Of a stretch of 64,000 bases of DNA, positions 25,752 to 34,763 are shown in pieces. Each line of letters begins with the position of its first letter. Position 1 is the stretch's first letter. The stretch comes from Fictibacillus marinisediminis (GTDB lineage: Bacteria; Bacillota; Bacilli; Bacillales; Fictibacillaceae). The translations under genes were made by a program, and so were the position numbers. The notes beneath the pieces were generated by a model. It did no database searches. It was not told the origin of the DNA and worked only from the letters and a program-made list of their open reading frames with translations. The stretch spans positions 3,596,001-3,660,000 of the forward strand of contig NZ_JAIWJX010000002.1 in assembly GCF_023149135.1 (NCBI RefSeq), written 5' to 3'.

Positions 25752-27284
25752 TTATTCCGTTATTTTCAGTCCGATGTTATTTGCTTTTGTGGAGTAAAAA
25801 TCAAATTTGCGATCTTTGTAGTTGATCTCATTTTTTAAGATGCGTTTGATATTGATCAGTTCATAATCGTTATAGCGGATGAAAACCGTAAAGAATGCTG
25901 TCTTCAATTCGTTCAGTTTTTCATATGGGATACGGAATTCTCCTTTATTGCCGCTGATCTTGAAATCCGCTTGAATTTCATTAATATAGTTTTTTCTGTC
26001 CCTGATCAACACCGTGTTTACATTGGCAAGGTAATCGCCGTAAATTTCGAAGGTCTGCACATACTCTTCGTTTTCGGTATAGGAATCGATAGCCCGTGCA
26101 AGCATCGGGATCCGAATGTGCTGATACTTGTCTTTTAAAAAGGGAAGCTCAAAATACGGAAGCCCTTCTTTGATCACGTATTTTTTGTTCTTTTCTCTTT
26201 TCAGCCACGTGAACAGGCTGATGAAATCATCGATCCGGTCCTCCAGAAAAAGATCAGCCGCCGCTCGGTATAACGGAACCTGGAAAGTCTCCCTGATGTC
26301 ATAGCGGAGGTCTTTGGCCATTGCCATTGCCTCGCGGAGCACGTCAACAAACGCCTCTTTTTGATCCGATTTTACAAACACCTGGCTGTCAAAGGTCTTG
26401 AACATATCGATTTCGTACAGACGTGTTAACGCTGCTCTCTCTTTTTCAACAGGTAGATTCTGCGCTTTAATATGCTGTATGACCTTCAGATCGCAGCGCC
26501 GTTTATCCAGCACAGAAGTGACCTTTGTGAGTGAACCAGGATTTTCGTCGGTCCGGTTGACGTAAAACACCGGCTTTGTTGTCGTAGAAATCGTATCTGC
26601 ATGGAAAAAAACATCACAGAAAAACTGCTTGTCCTCCCCAAACTTCATATCCGGGAAGCCGATATCATGCTCTTTGAGAAGATCCAGCTTTACCGCCCTC
26701 GCCCGTGGTCCCATATGGTAAAACATGCGGGGAATCTCGTACGGTGTGATGCTGCGCCTCTCTTTTACCGACTCATGCTCGCCGATCACAGTCTCAGAAT
26801 CCGAAGTGACTTTGATCGTTTTCCCGACCGCATAATCATCACCGGTTTCCTCGAGGATGTTCACGAGCGTCTCCAGCCCGTCTGGCTCAAGCCAATCGTC
26901 GCCGTCTAAAAACGTGATGTACGTTCCCGTTGCGAGCTCAATCCCTATGTTACGCGGTGTTCCAGGTGTTCCTGTGTTTTCTTTTAAGGAAACCACACAT
27001 ATGTTTTTATGCTTAGACACATACTGATGAAGAATTTCCTTCGTCTTATCCGTGGAGCAGTCGTCCACGATAATATATTCAATGTCATCGAAGTCCATGG
27101 TTTGATGAATGACTGAATCAACAGTCTTCTGAATAAACGTCTCTACATTGTAAGCCGCTGTAACGACGGTAATTTTCTTTTTGCGGCCAAACCATTTGGC
27201 CAGCCTCCTCGAAGGGTGATTCACGATTTCGATTTTATCACTCTGAAGTATTTCTCTGGCTGTTTGCCGAAAAGGTGAAGACAT
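25752..27284 (-). CDS. Glycosyltransferase family 2 (GT-A)
   Basis: This 510-residue protein has an N-terminal GT2 domain: ITVVTAAYNVETFIQKTVDSV, the nucleotide-binding DDCSTD, TPGTPRNIGIELATG and the metal-binding DGDDWLEPD; then KFGEDKQFFCDVFF. The C-terminal 250 residues have no clear family and end in a beta-rich region. It may decorate teichoic acid or a related poly-phosphodiester with hexose or GlcNAc, as TagE/TarS-type and GgaA-like enzymes do. The ATG at 27284 is set by GGAGGGA four bases upstream; the frame is open 10 codons further. It lies between the acylation pair and the 2-epimerase. Confidence 0.82.
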   Translation of the reverse strand: MSSPFRQTAREILQSDKIEIVNHPSRRLAKWFGRKKKITVVTAAYNVETFIQKTVDSVIHQTMDFDDIEYIIVDDCSTDKTKEILHQYVSKHKNICVVSLKENTGTPGTPRNIGIELATGTYITFLDGDDWLEPDGLETLVNILEETGDDYAVGKTIKVTSDSETVIGEHESVKERRSITPYEIPRMFYHMGPRARAVKLDLLKEHDIGFPDMKFGEDKQFFCDVFFHADTISTTTKPVFYVNRTDENPGSLTKVTSVLDKRRCDLKVIQHIKAQNLPVEKERAALTRLYEIDMFKTFDSQVFVKSDQKEAFVDVLREAMAMAKDLRYDIRETFQVPLYRAAADLFLEDRIDDFISLFTWLKREKNKKYVIKEGLPYFELPFLKDKYQHIRIPMLARAIDSYTENEEYVQTFEIYGDYLANVNTVLIRDRKNYINEIQADFKISGNKGEFRIPYEKLNELKTAFFTVFIRYNDYELINIKRILKNEINYKDRKFDFYSTKANNIGLKITE

Positions 27285-27355
27285 ACGATCCCTCCAATAA
27301 AATATTGAATACATACGGCCTTATGTTCCCCAGATGTCTCCTTAATAAAACATAA

Positions 27356-27384
27356 AAACCTTCATGAAAAAATTCATGAAGGCA
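27356..27384 (-). terminator. Terminator of the 2-epimerase gene
   Basis: A CCTTCATGAA/TTCATGAAGG stem is followed on the minus strand by TTTTTATG. Confidence 0.8.
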
Positions 27385-27406
27385 TGCGGACTATATAGTA
27401 AAAGCA

Positions 27407-28552
27407 TTAAGCATGAAAGGAATCCGGCCGCTCGGTACGTAAACCGAAATGGTAGAGTATAGCCTCGACGATCCGCCGTGATGCCTGTCCATCTCCGTAC
27501 GGATTGGACGCTTTCGCCATTTCCTCATAGGCCTGGCTGTTGGTTAACAATTCTTTTGTGATCGTATAGATATTTTCTTCTTCTGTTCCTGCAAGCCTTA
27601 ACGTGCCTGCTCCGATTCCTTCCGGACGTTCCGTGTTGTTGCGGAGCACGAGCACCGGAACACCGAGTGACGGCGCTTCTTCCTGCACACCGCCGCTGTC
27701 TGTCAAAATCAAATGGGCACGTGATGCGAAGTTATGAAAATCGATGACGCCGAGCGGTTCAATCAAGTGAATCCTTGGATCGTCACCTAAAATTTCATTA
27801 GCCAGCTCTTGAACGGCCGGGTTCAAGTGAACAGGATAGACGACCTGCACATCCGAGAAGTCTTCCACCATTCTTTTAATGGCGCGGAAAATATTTCGCA
27901 TAGGTTCACCGAGGTTTTCCCTGCGGTGAGCTGTGACAAGAATGAGGCGGTCATCTCCCACCTTTTCAAGCACTTCATGCGTGTAAACGTCCTGAATGGT
28001 CGTGGCTAACGCATCAATCGCAGTATTTCCTGTTACGAAGATGCTGTCTCCCTGTTTATTTTCATCAAGCAGGTTACGGGCAGCAGCCGGCGTCGGTGAA
28101 AAATGGAGGTCAGCGATCACACCGGTAAGCTGGCGGTTCAGTTCCTCAGGAAACGGCGAGAGCTTGTTATGCGTCCGCAATCCTGCCTCAACATGGCCGA
28201 CCGCGATCTGCTGATAATAAGCGGCCAAGCTCGCCACAAACGTCGTCGTTGTATCTCCATGGACCAAAACAAGGTCCGGTTTGACATTTATGAGGATCTC
28301 TTCCAGTCCGGTAAGCGCCTTCGTTGTAATCTGGCTTAGCGTCTGCCGGTCCTGCATGATATTAAGATCGTAGTCGGGTGTGATGTTAAACGTATCGAGC
28401 ACCGAATCAAGCATCTGTCTATGCTGAGCCGTTACCGTCACAACAGGCTCGATCTCTTCCTTGTACTTTTTCAGCTCCATCACGAGCGGCGCCATTTTAA
28501 CGGCTTCAGGACGAGTGCCGAAAATCGTCATTACTTTAATTTTCTTCTTCAT
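27407..28552 (-). CDS. mnaA: UDP-N-acetylglucosamine 2-epimerase (non-hydrolysing)
   Basis: This 381-residue enzyme interconverts UDP-GlcNAc and UDP-ManNAc, supplying TagA. It has MTIFGTRPEAVKMAPLV, TAQHRQMLD, VHGDTTTTFVASLAAYY, GHVEAGLRT, the FPEELNRQLTG catalytic stretch, VTAHRRENLGEP and TDSGGVQEEAPSLGVPVLVLRNNTERPEG. All are hallmarks of WecB/MnaA, including the allosteric UDP-GlcNAc site residues. GAGGT precedes the ATG. It has its own terminator. If the dehydrogenase at 2149-3489 is WecC-like, this enzyme would feed it as well. Confidence 0.95.
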   Translation of the reverse strand: MKKKIKVMTIFGTRPEAVKMAPLVMELKKYKEEIEPVVTVTAQHRQMLDSVLDTFNITPDYDLNIMQDRQTLSQITTKALTGLEEILINVKPDLVLVHGDTTTTFVASLAAYYQQIAVGHVEAGLRTHNKLSPFPEELNRQLTGVIADLHFSPTPAAARNLLDENKQGDSIFVTGNTAIDALATTIQDVYTHEVLEKVGDDRLILVTAHRRENLGEPMRNIFRAIKRMVEDFSDVQVVYPVHLNPAVQELANEILGDDPRIHLIEPLGVIDFHNFASRAHLILTDSGGVQEEAPSLGVPVLVLRNNTERPEGIGAGTLRLAGTEEENIYTITKELLTNSQAYEEMAKASNPYGDGQASRRIVEAILYHFGLRTERPDSFHA

Positions 28553-28813
28553 ATTTATACCTCGCTCAGTACAACTGGTAGGCTGTATGTATTCATTAAT
28601 GATTCATGCTACCTTTATTTTACGCTGTAGTCAATCAAGCCACAATCAGTAATTATTGAAAAAAAAAGACTTGAGGGTCTCTTTTAAGCATCAGTATGTG
28701 ATTTATAAATAAATTTTCGCTGCATCTTAAAAAAATTTGTTTCATTTAGGTTTAGAGGAGAGACAGGCGGGGTACATAGTTTATGTAACCACCACCTAAC
28801 CCCTAACCCCTGA

Positions 28814-28846
28814 AAAGAGAGTTATCCTTTTGGATAACTCTCTTTT
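28814..28846 (-). terminator. Terminator overlapping the end of the SpoIID/LytB-domain gene
   Basis: An AGAGAGTTATCC/GGATAACTCTCT stem is followed on the minus strand by TTTTCAG. The left arm encodes the last residues (ESYPKG) and the stop codon. Confidence 0.75.
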
Positions 28847-30618
28847 TCTACTGGTACATTTTTAACGAGATCTGCTGAATAAATGGCCGATTTCATGGCG
28901 TCCCCGTTCATTAGTTTTCGGAACGCAGAACCTGATACTTCAATTGTTCCATTAAACCCTGTGATCCTTACCTTCGTAGGCCGGGTGTACTTTTTTTCCA
29001 CGATCTTGATATCGATTACCTCGCCAATATTGAACGAAGCAGCCCTTTTGCTGATCTCTTCAAAACTTAGTTCGTACGTCCACCAGTTTTTCGCGTATTT
29101 CGACTGATCATATGGATCTGGCTTACCGACTAAATAAGGAAGATCCGTACTCCAGACGAATCCAGAACCTACCGTGTACCCGCCGGCTGAGGCAGAAAAG
29201 TAAGCATTGATCAAGGCACCTTTGTAGGTGATCACCTCGCCTTTTGTCTCACCATTGATGATGGCATTGACGTTGGCTGCTTCCTGGCCCACACCTTTAT
29301 AAACCTGTGAATCGACGGTGTCGTAAACGTCCCATTTGCCTGCTGGACTGAGGTGCTTTAATGCATAGGTTCTAGCAGCGAGTGTTTGGGCCTTGATGGC
29401 TTCAGGATGCCATTTGGAACTGACCTCTGATGGCACCACTCCCTGCAGATATGTTTCCACGTTTAAGCGGTTGATGACATTGATTCGTTTCTTTTTATTG
29501 TCGGAAAACGACACTTCCAGCACACCATTGTAATTCATTTTTTTATGAGACAAATATTTTCCTTTTACAGAAACCACTTTAAACGGCTGATCAATATAGG
29601 CCATTTCGTCCCCGTTGGTAAGTAGAAACTCCCCGTCTTCCACGGTAACGTTCGTTGGAGTTTGAGCAGCCGGTTCAAACAATACATTGCCCTGCATGTC
29701 CTGGATGGAATAGCTCCCTGTTCCGTTCAAGTCAACCGATGCTTTTTCTTTTGAGAGGCAGACACGAATATTCTGTTTCGACGTGTCGATTTTTTTAAAA
29801 TCAACCCCGGTGTAATAATACTTCAGGATATCATGATAACCGAAGCCTTTTTGCGCCATGCCGAGTGCTCCCCATTGCGTCATTCCAACGGCGTGGCCCC
29901 ACCCTTTTCCGGAGAAAGAATAGCCTTTGTAGGCAGGCGAAACAGTGGCTTTCAGCACGAGCCTCGTCAGCGTTTTCGGTCCGGCAATCCCGTTGTCTTT
30001 ATACTTGATGGACTGCTGGAATTTGCGAAGGGCTTCAAAGGTATTTTTCCCAAACACTTCGTCAACACCTACCCTGTATCCCGCTTTCGTCAGGTAAGCC
30101 TGAAGCAGCCGGACATCAGGTCCCTGGAGGCCAGATTTTAGTGTCCGCTTAAAGCCTTCAGGGTAAGGCACCGGTACAGCTGGAGACGGGGGCTTTGCAG
30201 CTGATGCCGTGGTATTTGCCTTTACGATGGCATTTAATGTTTTGAGATCTGCTGTTCCAGTAGCGTTCAGCTTATTCTTTTTCTGAAAGCTGACCACTGC
30301 ATTATAGGTCTGAGTTCCGAATTTCTGGTCCGCCTTAAGGGTTTGTCCTAGCTTAATCAGATAGGACTGGAGCTTGCCGACATCATTTCCGTTCATCCCC
30401 TTTTTTAGATCCCTGCTGAAGCCTGATGGATAGGCAGCTTTTTGTGCTTTTTTGAGGGTGGTTTCTTTCTTCAGGTCCAGTTGGAGCTGTTTCACACTTG
30501 TGCCCTTGCTCCCCATTTTTAAAGCAGGCGAATCCGCTGCAGCTGCCTCGGCAGACGGAAAGGCAATGGAAACGGCCATGGATAAAACCAGTAAACTTTG
30601 AAACTTCTTTTTCTTCAT
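28822..30618 (-). CDS. Secreted SpoIID/LytB-domain protein with peptidoglycan-binding repeats
   Basis: This 598-residue exported protein has a signal peptide ending near AEAAAA. Two PG_binding_1 repeats (about 35-130 and 150-225, e.g. FGTQTYNAVVSFQKKNKL and FGKNTFEALRKFQQS) bind the wall. The following domain has GKGWGHAVGMTQWGALGMAQKG, DILKYYYTGV, and the SpoIID core with LNVETYLQGVVPSEVSSKWHPEA and SASAGGYT. SpoIID/LytB proteins cut glycan strands or stimulate amidases. The GHAVGMTQWG block lies before the core rather than after it. The ATG at 30618 follows GGGGGAG; a further ATG 15 bases upstream has no site. The terminator overlaps its stop. Confidence 0.88.
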   Translation of the reverse strand: MKKKKFQSLLVLSMAVSIAFPSAEAAAADSPALKMGSKGTSVKQLQLDLKKETTLKKAQKAAYPSGFSRDLKKGMNGNDVGKLQSYLIKLGQTLKADQKFGTQTYNAVVSFQKKNKLNATGTADLKTLNAIVKANTTASAAKPPSPAVPVPYPEGFKRTLKSGLQGPDVRLLQAYLTKAGYRVGVDEVFGKNTFEALRKFQQSIKYKDNGIAGPKTLTRLVLKATVSPAYKGYSFSGKGWGHAVGMTQWGALGMAQKGFGYHDILKYYYTGVDFKKIDTSKQNIRVCLSKEKASVDLNGTGSYSIQDMQGNVLFEPAAQTPTNVTVEDGEFLLTNGDEMAYIDQPFKVVSVKGKYLSHKKMNYNGVLEVSFSDNKKKRINVINRLNVETYLQGVVPSEVSSKWHPEAIKAQTLAARTYALKHLSPAGKWDVYDTVDSQVYKGVGQEAANVNAIINGETKGEVITYKGALINAYFSASAGGYTVGSGFVWSTDLPYLVGKPDPYDQSKYAKNWWTYELSFEEISKRAASFNIGEVIDIKIVEKKYTRPTKVRITGFNGTIEVSGSAFRKLMNGDAMKSAIYSADLVKNVPVEKESYPKG

Positions 30619-30766
30619 CTTCTCCCCCTGCATAAGTCCTGATAAATTGTATAAATATGTATATTTAATTATGACTAATTACATAGTAAGGAAAAATAAC
30701 CCATTTTTCTACAATTATTTTAAATTTTGTAAAACTTTCATTCGACATAGATAGAGCGAGGGCCAT

Positions 30767-31021
30767 CTATCCCTCGCCATATCTATTATTCTTTCCTTTT
30801 TGAAGTGTAAAAGGAGCCGGAATGCTGATCTGTCCTGCAGGCTCAGCATACACGGCATTCTGCGATAAAGCTGGCTGGGCTGTTAGCTTTTTGTGCAGCT
30901 CCAGTAACTTGCTTGCCAGCAAAAATCGGGTGCTGGCATCCAGTATTCCTGTTTCATTGAGTCTGTGTTTCTTTTGAAATAACTTCACAGCGGTTTTTGT
31001 AAGGATCTCCAGATTTACAGA
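30767..31021 (-). pseudogene. Remnant of a peptidoglycan-binding domain gene
   Basis: The frame reads LTKTAVKLFQKKHRLNETGILD, a PG_binding_1 second half, followed by about 50 residues to a stop. The first half of the domain is missing; an in-frame stop precedes it and no start with a ribosome binding site is seen (a GTG is at 30988). Further upstream (31022-31200), short coding-like stretches such as EDKKAVRDPLRSKLNELI occur in other frames with stops. This looks like a decayed relative of the neighbouring wall-binding protein. It is most likely not expressed. Confidence 0.5.
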
Positions 31022-31284
31022 CTAGGAATTGGACAAATAAGTTCATTCAGCTTTGAACGCAATGGATCTCTCACTGCCTTTTTATCCTCATCCGAATGTG
31101 GAATCTATCAACTTGGAGTGCTGATCATTTTCCAGGAAGTTTTTATCTTGAAATAAAAAGACTGATTGGATGATGAATGTTGCTGGATGAAAAGACAGAC
31201 TAAACGCCAAGGCATTTGCAGAGATTTATAGTAGTTATATCGGCAGGTTTTCTCTATTTTTGAATACCTTTAAGACAAAAAAGT

Positions 31285-31334
31285 GGTGCCAGGCACCTCT
31301 TTTTGACAATTGTCAAAACAGGGTGCCTGGCACC
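31285..31334. repeat. REP element (B-B core)
   Basis: Arms GGTGCCAGGCACC and GGTGCCTGGCACC flank the perfect palindrome TTTTGACAATTGTCAAAA. It lies 34 bases before the secA2 promoter -35. Confidence 0.9.
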
Positions 31335-31367
31335 GATAAATTCTGTTAATATATTATTGATTTGGAA

Positions 31368-31396
31368 TAGACATCCAATAAATAGTTTTATATGAT
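31368..31396 (+). promoter_or_regulatory. Candidate sigma-A promoter of secA2-slaP
   Basis: TAGACA (31368-31373), a 17-base spacer and TATGAT (31391-31396) each match five of six consensus bases. The start codon is 45 bases downstream. Confidence 0.65.
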
Positions 31397-31440
31397 AGAA
31401 ATGCCATATATATGCAAGTGACAAAGGGAGCAAATTTATT

Positions 31441-33819
31441 ATGCTGGGAATAGTAAAAAAGGTTATGGAAGGATACTCTTCCACAGATGTTAAACGATTA
31501 AACAAGCAAGTACAGCAAATCAATGAGCTGGAAGCCCAAATTTCACTCTTATCGGATGAGGAGCTGCAGCAGAAGACACCTTATTTTAAAGAATTGCTGA
31601 ACAGCGGAAAGACGCTGGAGGATATCAAGCTGGAAGCTTTCGCGGTTGTTCGGGAAGCCGGCAAACGGATCCTCGGCCAGCGCCACTATGACGTACAGCT
31701 TCTCGGAGGGCTCGTCCTCCATGAGGGCTCGATCGCCGAAATGCAGACAGGGGAAGGGAAAACACTCGTCGCCTCGCTGCCGAGCTATCTTAACGCGCTT
31801 GAAGGGAAAGGCGTTCACGTTATCACAGTCAACGAATATCTCGCAAGCCGTGACTTTGAAACCATTGGGAAGATCCATCGTTTCCTTGGCCTTGAGGTCG
31901 GTTTGAACACATCACAGATCTCTAAAGAAGAGAAGCAAAGAGCCTATGCCGCCGACATTACATACGGAACGGGCAACGAGTTTGGTTTTGACTATTTGCG
32001 CGATCATATGGTGCTCCACTCCTCTGAAAAAGTGCAGCGCCCGCTTCAATATGCGATCGTCGATGAAATTGATTCTATTTTAATCGATGAAGCAAGAACT
32101 CCGCTGATCATCGCCAATAAATCACAGCTGTCGGCTGATCTTTTCTATATTACAAACCAGATCGTCTCCATGTTTAAAAGAGATGATCATTATGAACTTG
32201 TTGCGGATACCAAGCAGCTCTTCCTTACCGAGAAAGGTGTCCAGACGATCGAGCGTTCATTCGGCATCTCCAACCTCTTTGATGAAGAGCATCAGCTGCT
32301 GTTCCATTTTGTTCTTCAATCTCTTCGTGCCCACGCGGTCATGAAACGTGATGTGGATTACATCGTAAGAGACGGCGAAGTAATGCTTGTTGATTCGTTC
32401 ACCGGACGCGTTATGGAAGGGCGAAGCTACAGTGACGGGCTGCAGCAGGCGATCGAAGCAAAAGAAGGACTTGAGATCAAGGACGAGAACGAGACCCAGG
32501 CGACCATTACTATCCAGAACTATTTTAGAATCTACAGCAAACTGTCAGGCATGACAGGTACAGCGTCTACGGAAAAACAGGAATTTTACAACACGTATCA
32601 TTTGAATGTCGTTGAGATTCCTACGAACCGCCCGAGACAGCGTGTTGACCTGCCGGATGTTGTCTACCGCACGCTTGCTGATAAATTCAAACGGATCGTG
32701 ACCGATATCAAATCATTTCACGCCACCGAACGTCCGATCCTTGTTGGAACGACCTCCATCGAGCAATCCGAACACCTGGCTTCCCTACTCGACAAGGAGA
32801 GCCTGCCTTACCTGATCTTGAACGCAAAAAGCGAAGAACAGGAAGCGCGCATCATCTCCATGGCCGGGCAAAAAGGAACGATCATGATTGCGACGAACAT
32901 GGCCGGACGCGGTACGGATATCCTGCTGGGTGAAGACGTATCAGATCTCGGCGGACTCCATATTATTGGAACGGAACGCCATGAAAGCCGCCGTATTGAT
33001 AACCAGCTGCGCGGACGTGCCGGACGCCAGGGAGACCCAGGTTCCTCCCAGTTCATTCTGTCTCTTGAGGACGAGCTCTTCAGCAAGATGGATAAAGAAG
33101 AAATTGAAAAATGGATTAAAAAAGCCGAAACAAACAGTACAGGGGAAGTTATCAAACCTGACCCTCTTAAGTTTGTGAACAAAGTACAGCTTTCCATTGA
33201 GGGAATCTTCTATTCCGCACGTGAACACCTGCTGAAGGTGGATAACGTTTCCGATCAGCAGCGCAAGGTTGTTTATGCGCTGCGCAACCGAATCCTTGAC
33301 GAGCCATCGGTCTACCCTCTCATCCAGGACAGTACTAGGGAATATGCTACACATGTGGTCGACACCTATTGTGTGGAAGAACTGCCATTTGAGGATTGGG
33401 ATCTTAATGGCTTACGTGCTGACCTTCAAAAAATTTTCCCAGAACAGACGTTGACCGATTCTGCATTTAACGATATGGAAAAAGATGAGATTCAGGAGGT
33501 TGTTGATGGGTTTTTGGCTGAGAGGAACAGCCTGATGGAACGCTTGGCTGCAGAGGAGAACATGGAGCGCGACCATGAGGTGAAAGGCTTTATCCTCCGA
33601 TCTCTCGATACCCTTTGGCTGCGCCACCTCGAAACGATGAATTTTATAAAAGAAGGCATGCACCTGAAGAGCTATTCTCAGGAAGATCCTTACCGCATGT
33701 TTGAAAAAGACGCGTACGAAGCCTTTTTGGACATGCATAGAGAATGGAACCAAGAAATTACCATCCAGTTTGCGCCTGTTGTTCAATACAGCCAAACGGA
33801 ATTAACCGGAGGACAGTAA
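31441..33819 (+). CDS. secA2: Accessory Sec translocase ATPase
   Basis: This 792-residue SecA has all motor motifs: MQTGEGKT (Walker A), VITVNEYLASRD, TYGTGNEFGFDYLRD, VDEIDSILIDEARTPLI, SGMTGTASTE, ATNMAGRGTDILLG and the LRGRAGRQGDPGSS arginine finger. It lacks the zinc-binding cysteine tail of housekeeping SecA1 and is shorter. With a downstream SlaP gene this is the Bacillus-type SecA2 system, which in B. anthracis exports S-layer proteins together with SecYEG. AAAGGGAG lies ten bases before the ATG. Its stop overlaps the slaP start (TAATG). Its cargo here is unknown. Confidence 0.93.
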   Translation: MLGIVKKVMEGYSSTDVKRLNKQVQQINELEAQISLLSDEELQQKTPYFKELLNSGKTLEDIKLEAFAVVREAGKRILGQRHYDVQLLGGLVLHEGSIAEMQTGEGKTLVASLPSYLNALEGKGVHVITVNEYLASRDFETIGKIHRFLGLEVGLNTSQISKEEKQRAYAADITYGTGNEFGFDYLRDHMVLHSSEKVQRPLQYAIVDEIDSILIDEARTPLIIANKSQLSADLFYITNQIVSMFKRDDHYELVADTKQLFLTEKGVQTIERSFGISNLFDEEHQLLFHFVLQSLRAHAVMKRDVDYIVRDGEVMLVDSFTGRVMEGRSYSDGLQQAIEAKEGLEIKDENETQATITIQNYFRIYSKLSGMTGTASTEKQEFYNTYHLNVVEIPTNRPRQRVDLPDVVYRTLADKFKRIVTDIKSFHATERPILVGTTSIEQSEHLASLLDKESLPYLILNAKSEEQEARIISMAGQKGTIMIATNMAGRGTDILLGEDVSDLGGLHIIGTERHESRRIDNQLRGRAGRQGDPGSSQFILSLEDELFSKMDKEEIEKWIKKAETNSTGEVIKPDPLKFVNKVQLSIEGIFYSAREHLLKVDNVSDQQRKVVYALRNRILDEPSVYPLIQDSTREYATHVVDTYCVEELPFEDWDLNGLRADLQKIFPEQTLTDSAFNDMEKDEIQEVVDGFLAERNSLMERLAAEENMERDHEVKGFILRSLDTLWLRHLETMNFIKEGMHLKSYSQEDPYRMFEKDAYEAFLDMHREWNQEITIQFAPVVQYSQTELTGGQ

Positions 33820-34724
33820 TGCTATCCTTTTTCAAAAAAAGCACAAATAGTAAAGATACAAACGAGGCATCAGTGGCGGTGGTAGAACCGGTTCAAGATA
33901 CGGATGCCAGCCAGGATCCCGTTGCTCAAGAGGCTGAAACTGTACTGCACATCCATCCGGAATGGGATATCACCGTTCAGGAGCGCTACGTGTATCAGTT
34001 TCATCATGCCCAGCTGCCTAAATTAAAACCGAACCAGATTTCGATCTCCAAAATTGATGTTGTATCCGATGACGACAGTTTCATGGTGAACGCGTTTATC
34101 CGCAACACCCTGTCAAAGAGCATCCGTTTTGAGGAAGTCACATTGCTCCTTCTTGATACTGAAGGAACCGTCTTCGCACGGAAAACCTTTGACCTCGAGC
34201 TCATGGGCGATTTGCCGGCTAACACTTGCCAGCCTTGGATCTTCCTGTTTTCTGAAGAAGACCTGCTCGGAAACGGCTTTCCTGCCGAAGAAGAGTGGAG
34301 AATTGCGTTTGAACTTAAGAAGAAAGCACCGTCTGAGCACCAGCTCATGCTCCATGAAAGCTGGGAGAACAGCTTGAATGACATGCAGAAAACAAGGCTC
34401 TATGAGATGGTGAATAACCTTCCTCCTCTTACAGCCGGTGAAATCAACTTTATGGGAATCGAAGCCCGTATCGGCGAAAACAGCGATTTGTCTGTTACCC
34501 TGCTCATCCGCAACGGAAGCGACAAGGACATCAAGGTGGAGCAGCTGCCGTTATGCTTTGAAGACGCAAGCGGCGAGCTGACAGCCAAAGGAGCATTCCA
34601 GCTTACCGATTTTGAAGTGAAGGCCAATACGAGCAAGCCATGGACCTTCATTTTTCCGGAGGCGCTGCTTCTCAACAAAACACCCGATCTATCGGCGTGG
34701 AAGGTCTATCCACCACAATCATAA
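33819..34724 (+). CDS. slaP: Accessory Sec system S-layer assembly protein SlaP
   Basis: This 301-residue cytoplasmic protein begins MLSFFKKST and has an acidic linker, then two related SLAP repeats. Repeat 1 (about 50-160) includes ISISKIDVVSDDDSFMVNAFIRNTLSKS and PWIFLFSEEDLL; repeat 2 (about 195-300) includes INFMGIEARIGENSDLSV, IRNGSDKDI and PWTFIFPEALLL. SlaP works with SecA2 in B. anthracis S-layer secretion. The ATG overlaps the secA2 stop, with GGAGG before it, so the two are co-translated. It ends at a bidirectional terminator. No SLH-domain cargo gene is in the window. Confidence 0.9.
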   Translation: MLSFFKKSTNSKDTNEASVAVVEPVQDTDASQDPVAQEAETVLHIHPEWDITVQERYVYQFHHAQLPKLKPNQISISKIDVVSDDDSFMVNAFIRNTLSKSIRFEEVTLLLLDTEGTVFARKTFDLELMGDLPANTCQPWIFLFSEEDLLGNGFPAEEEWRIAFELKKKAPSEHQLMLHESWENSLNDMQKTRLYEMVNNLPPLTAGEINFMGIEARIGENSDLSVTLLIRNGSDKDIKVEQLPLCFEDASGELTAKGAFQLTDFEVKANTSKPWTFIFPEALLLNKTPDLSAWKVYPPQS

Positions 34725-34727
34725 AGC

Positions 34728-34760
34728 AAAAGGAGAAACCCGGCTGGGTTTCTCCTTTTT
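34728..34760. terminator. Bidirectional terminator between slaP and the unknown gene
   Basis: AAAGGAGAAACC pairs with GGTTTCTCCTTT, with T-rich sequence on both strands. It serves both convergent genes. Confidence 0.9.
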
Positions 34761-34763
34761 CAT

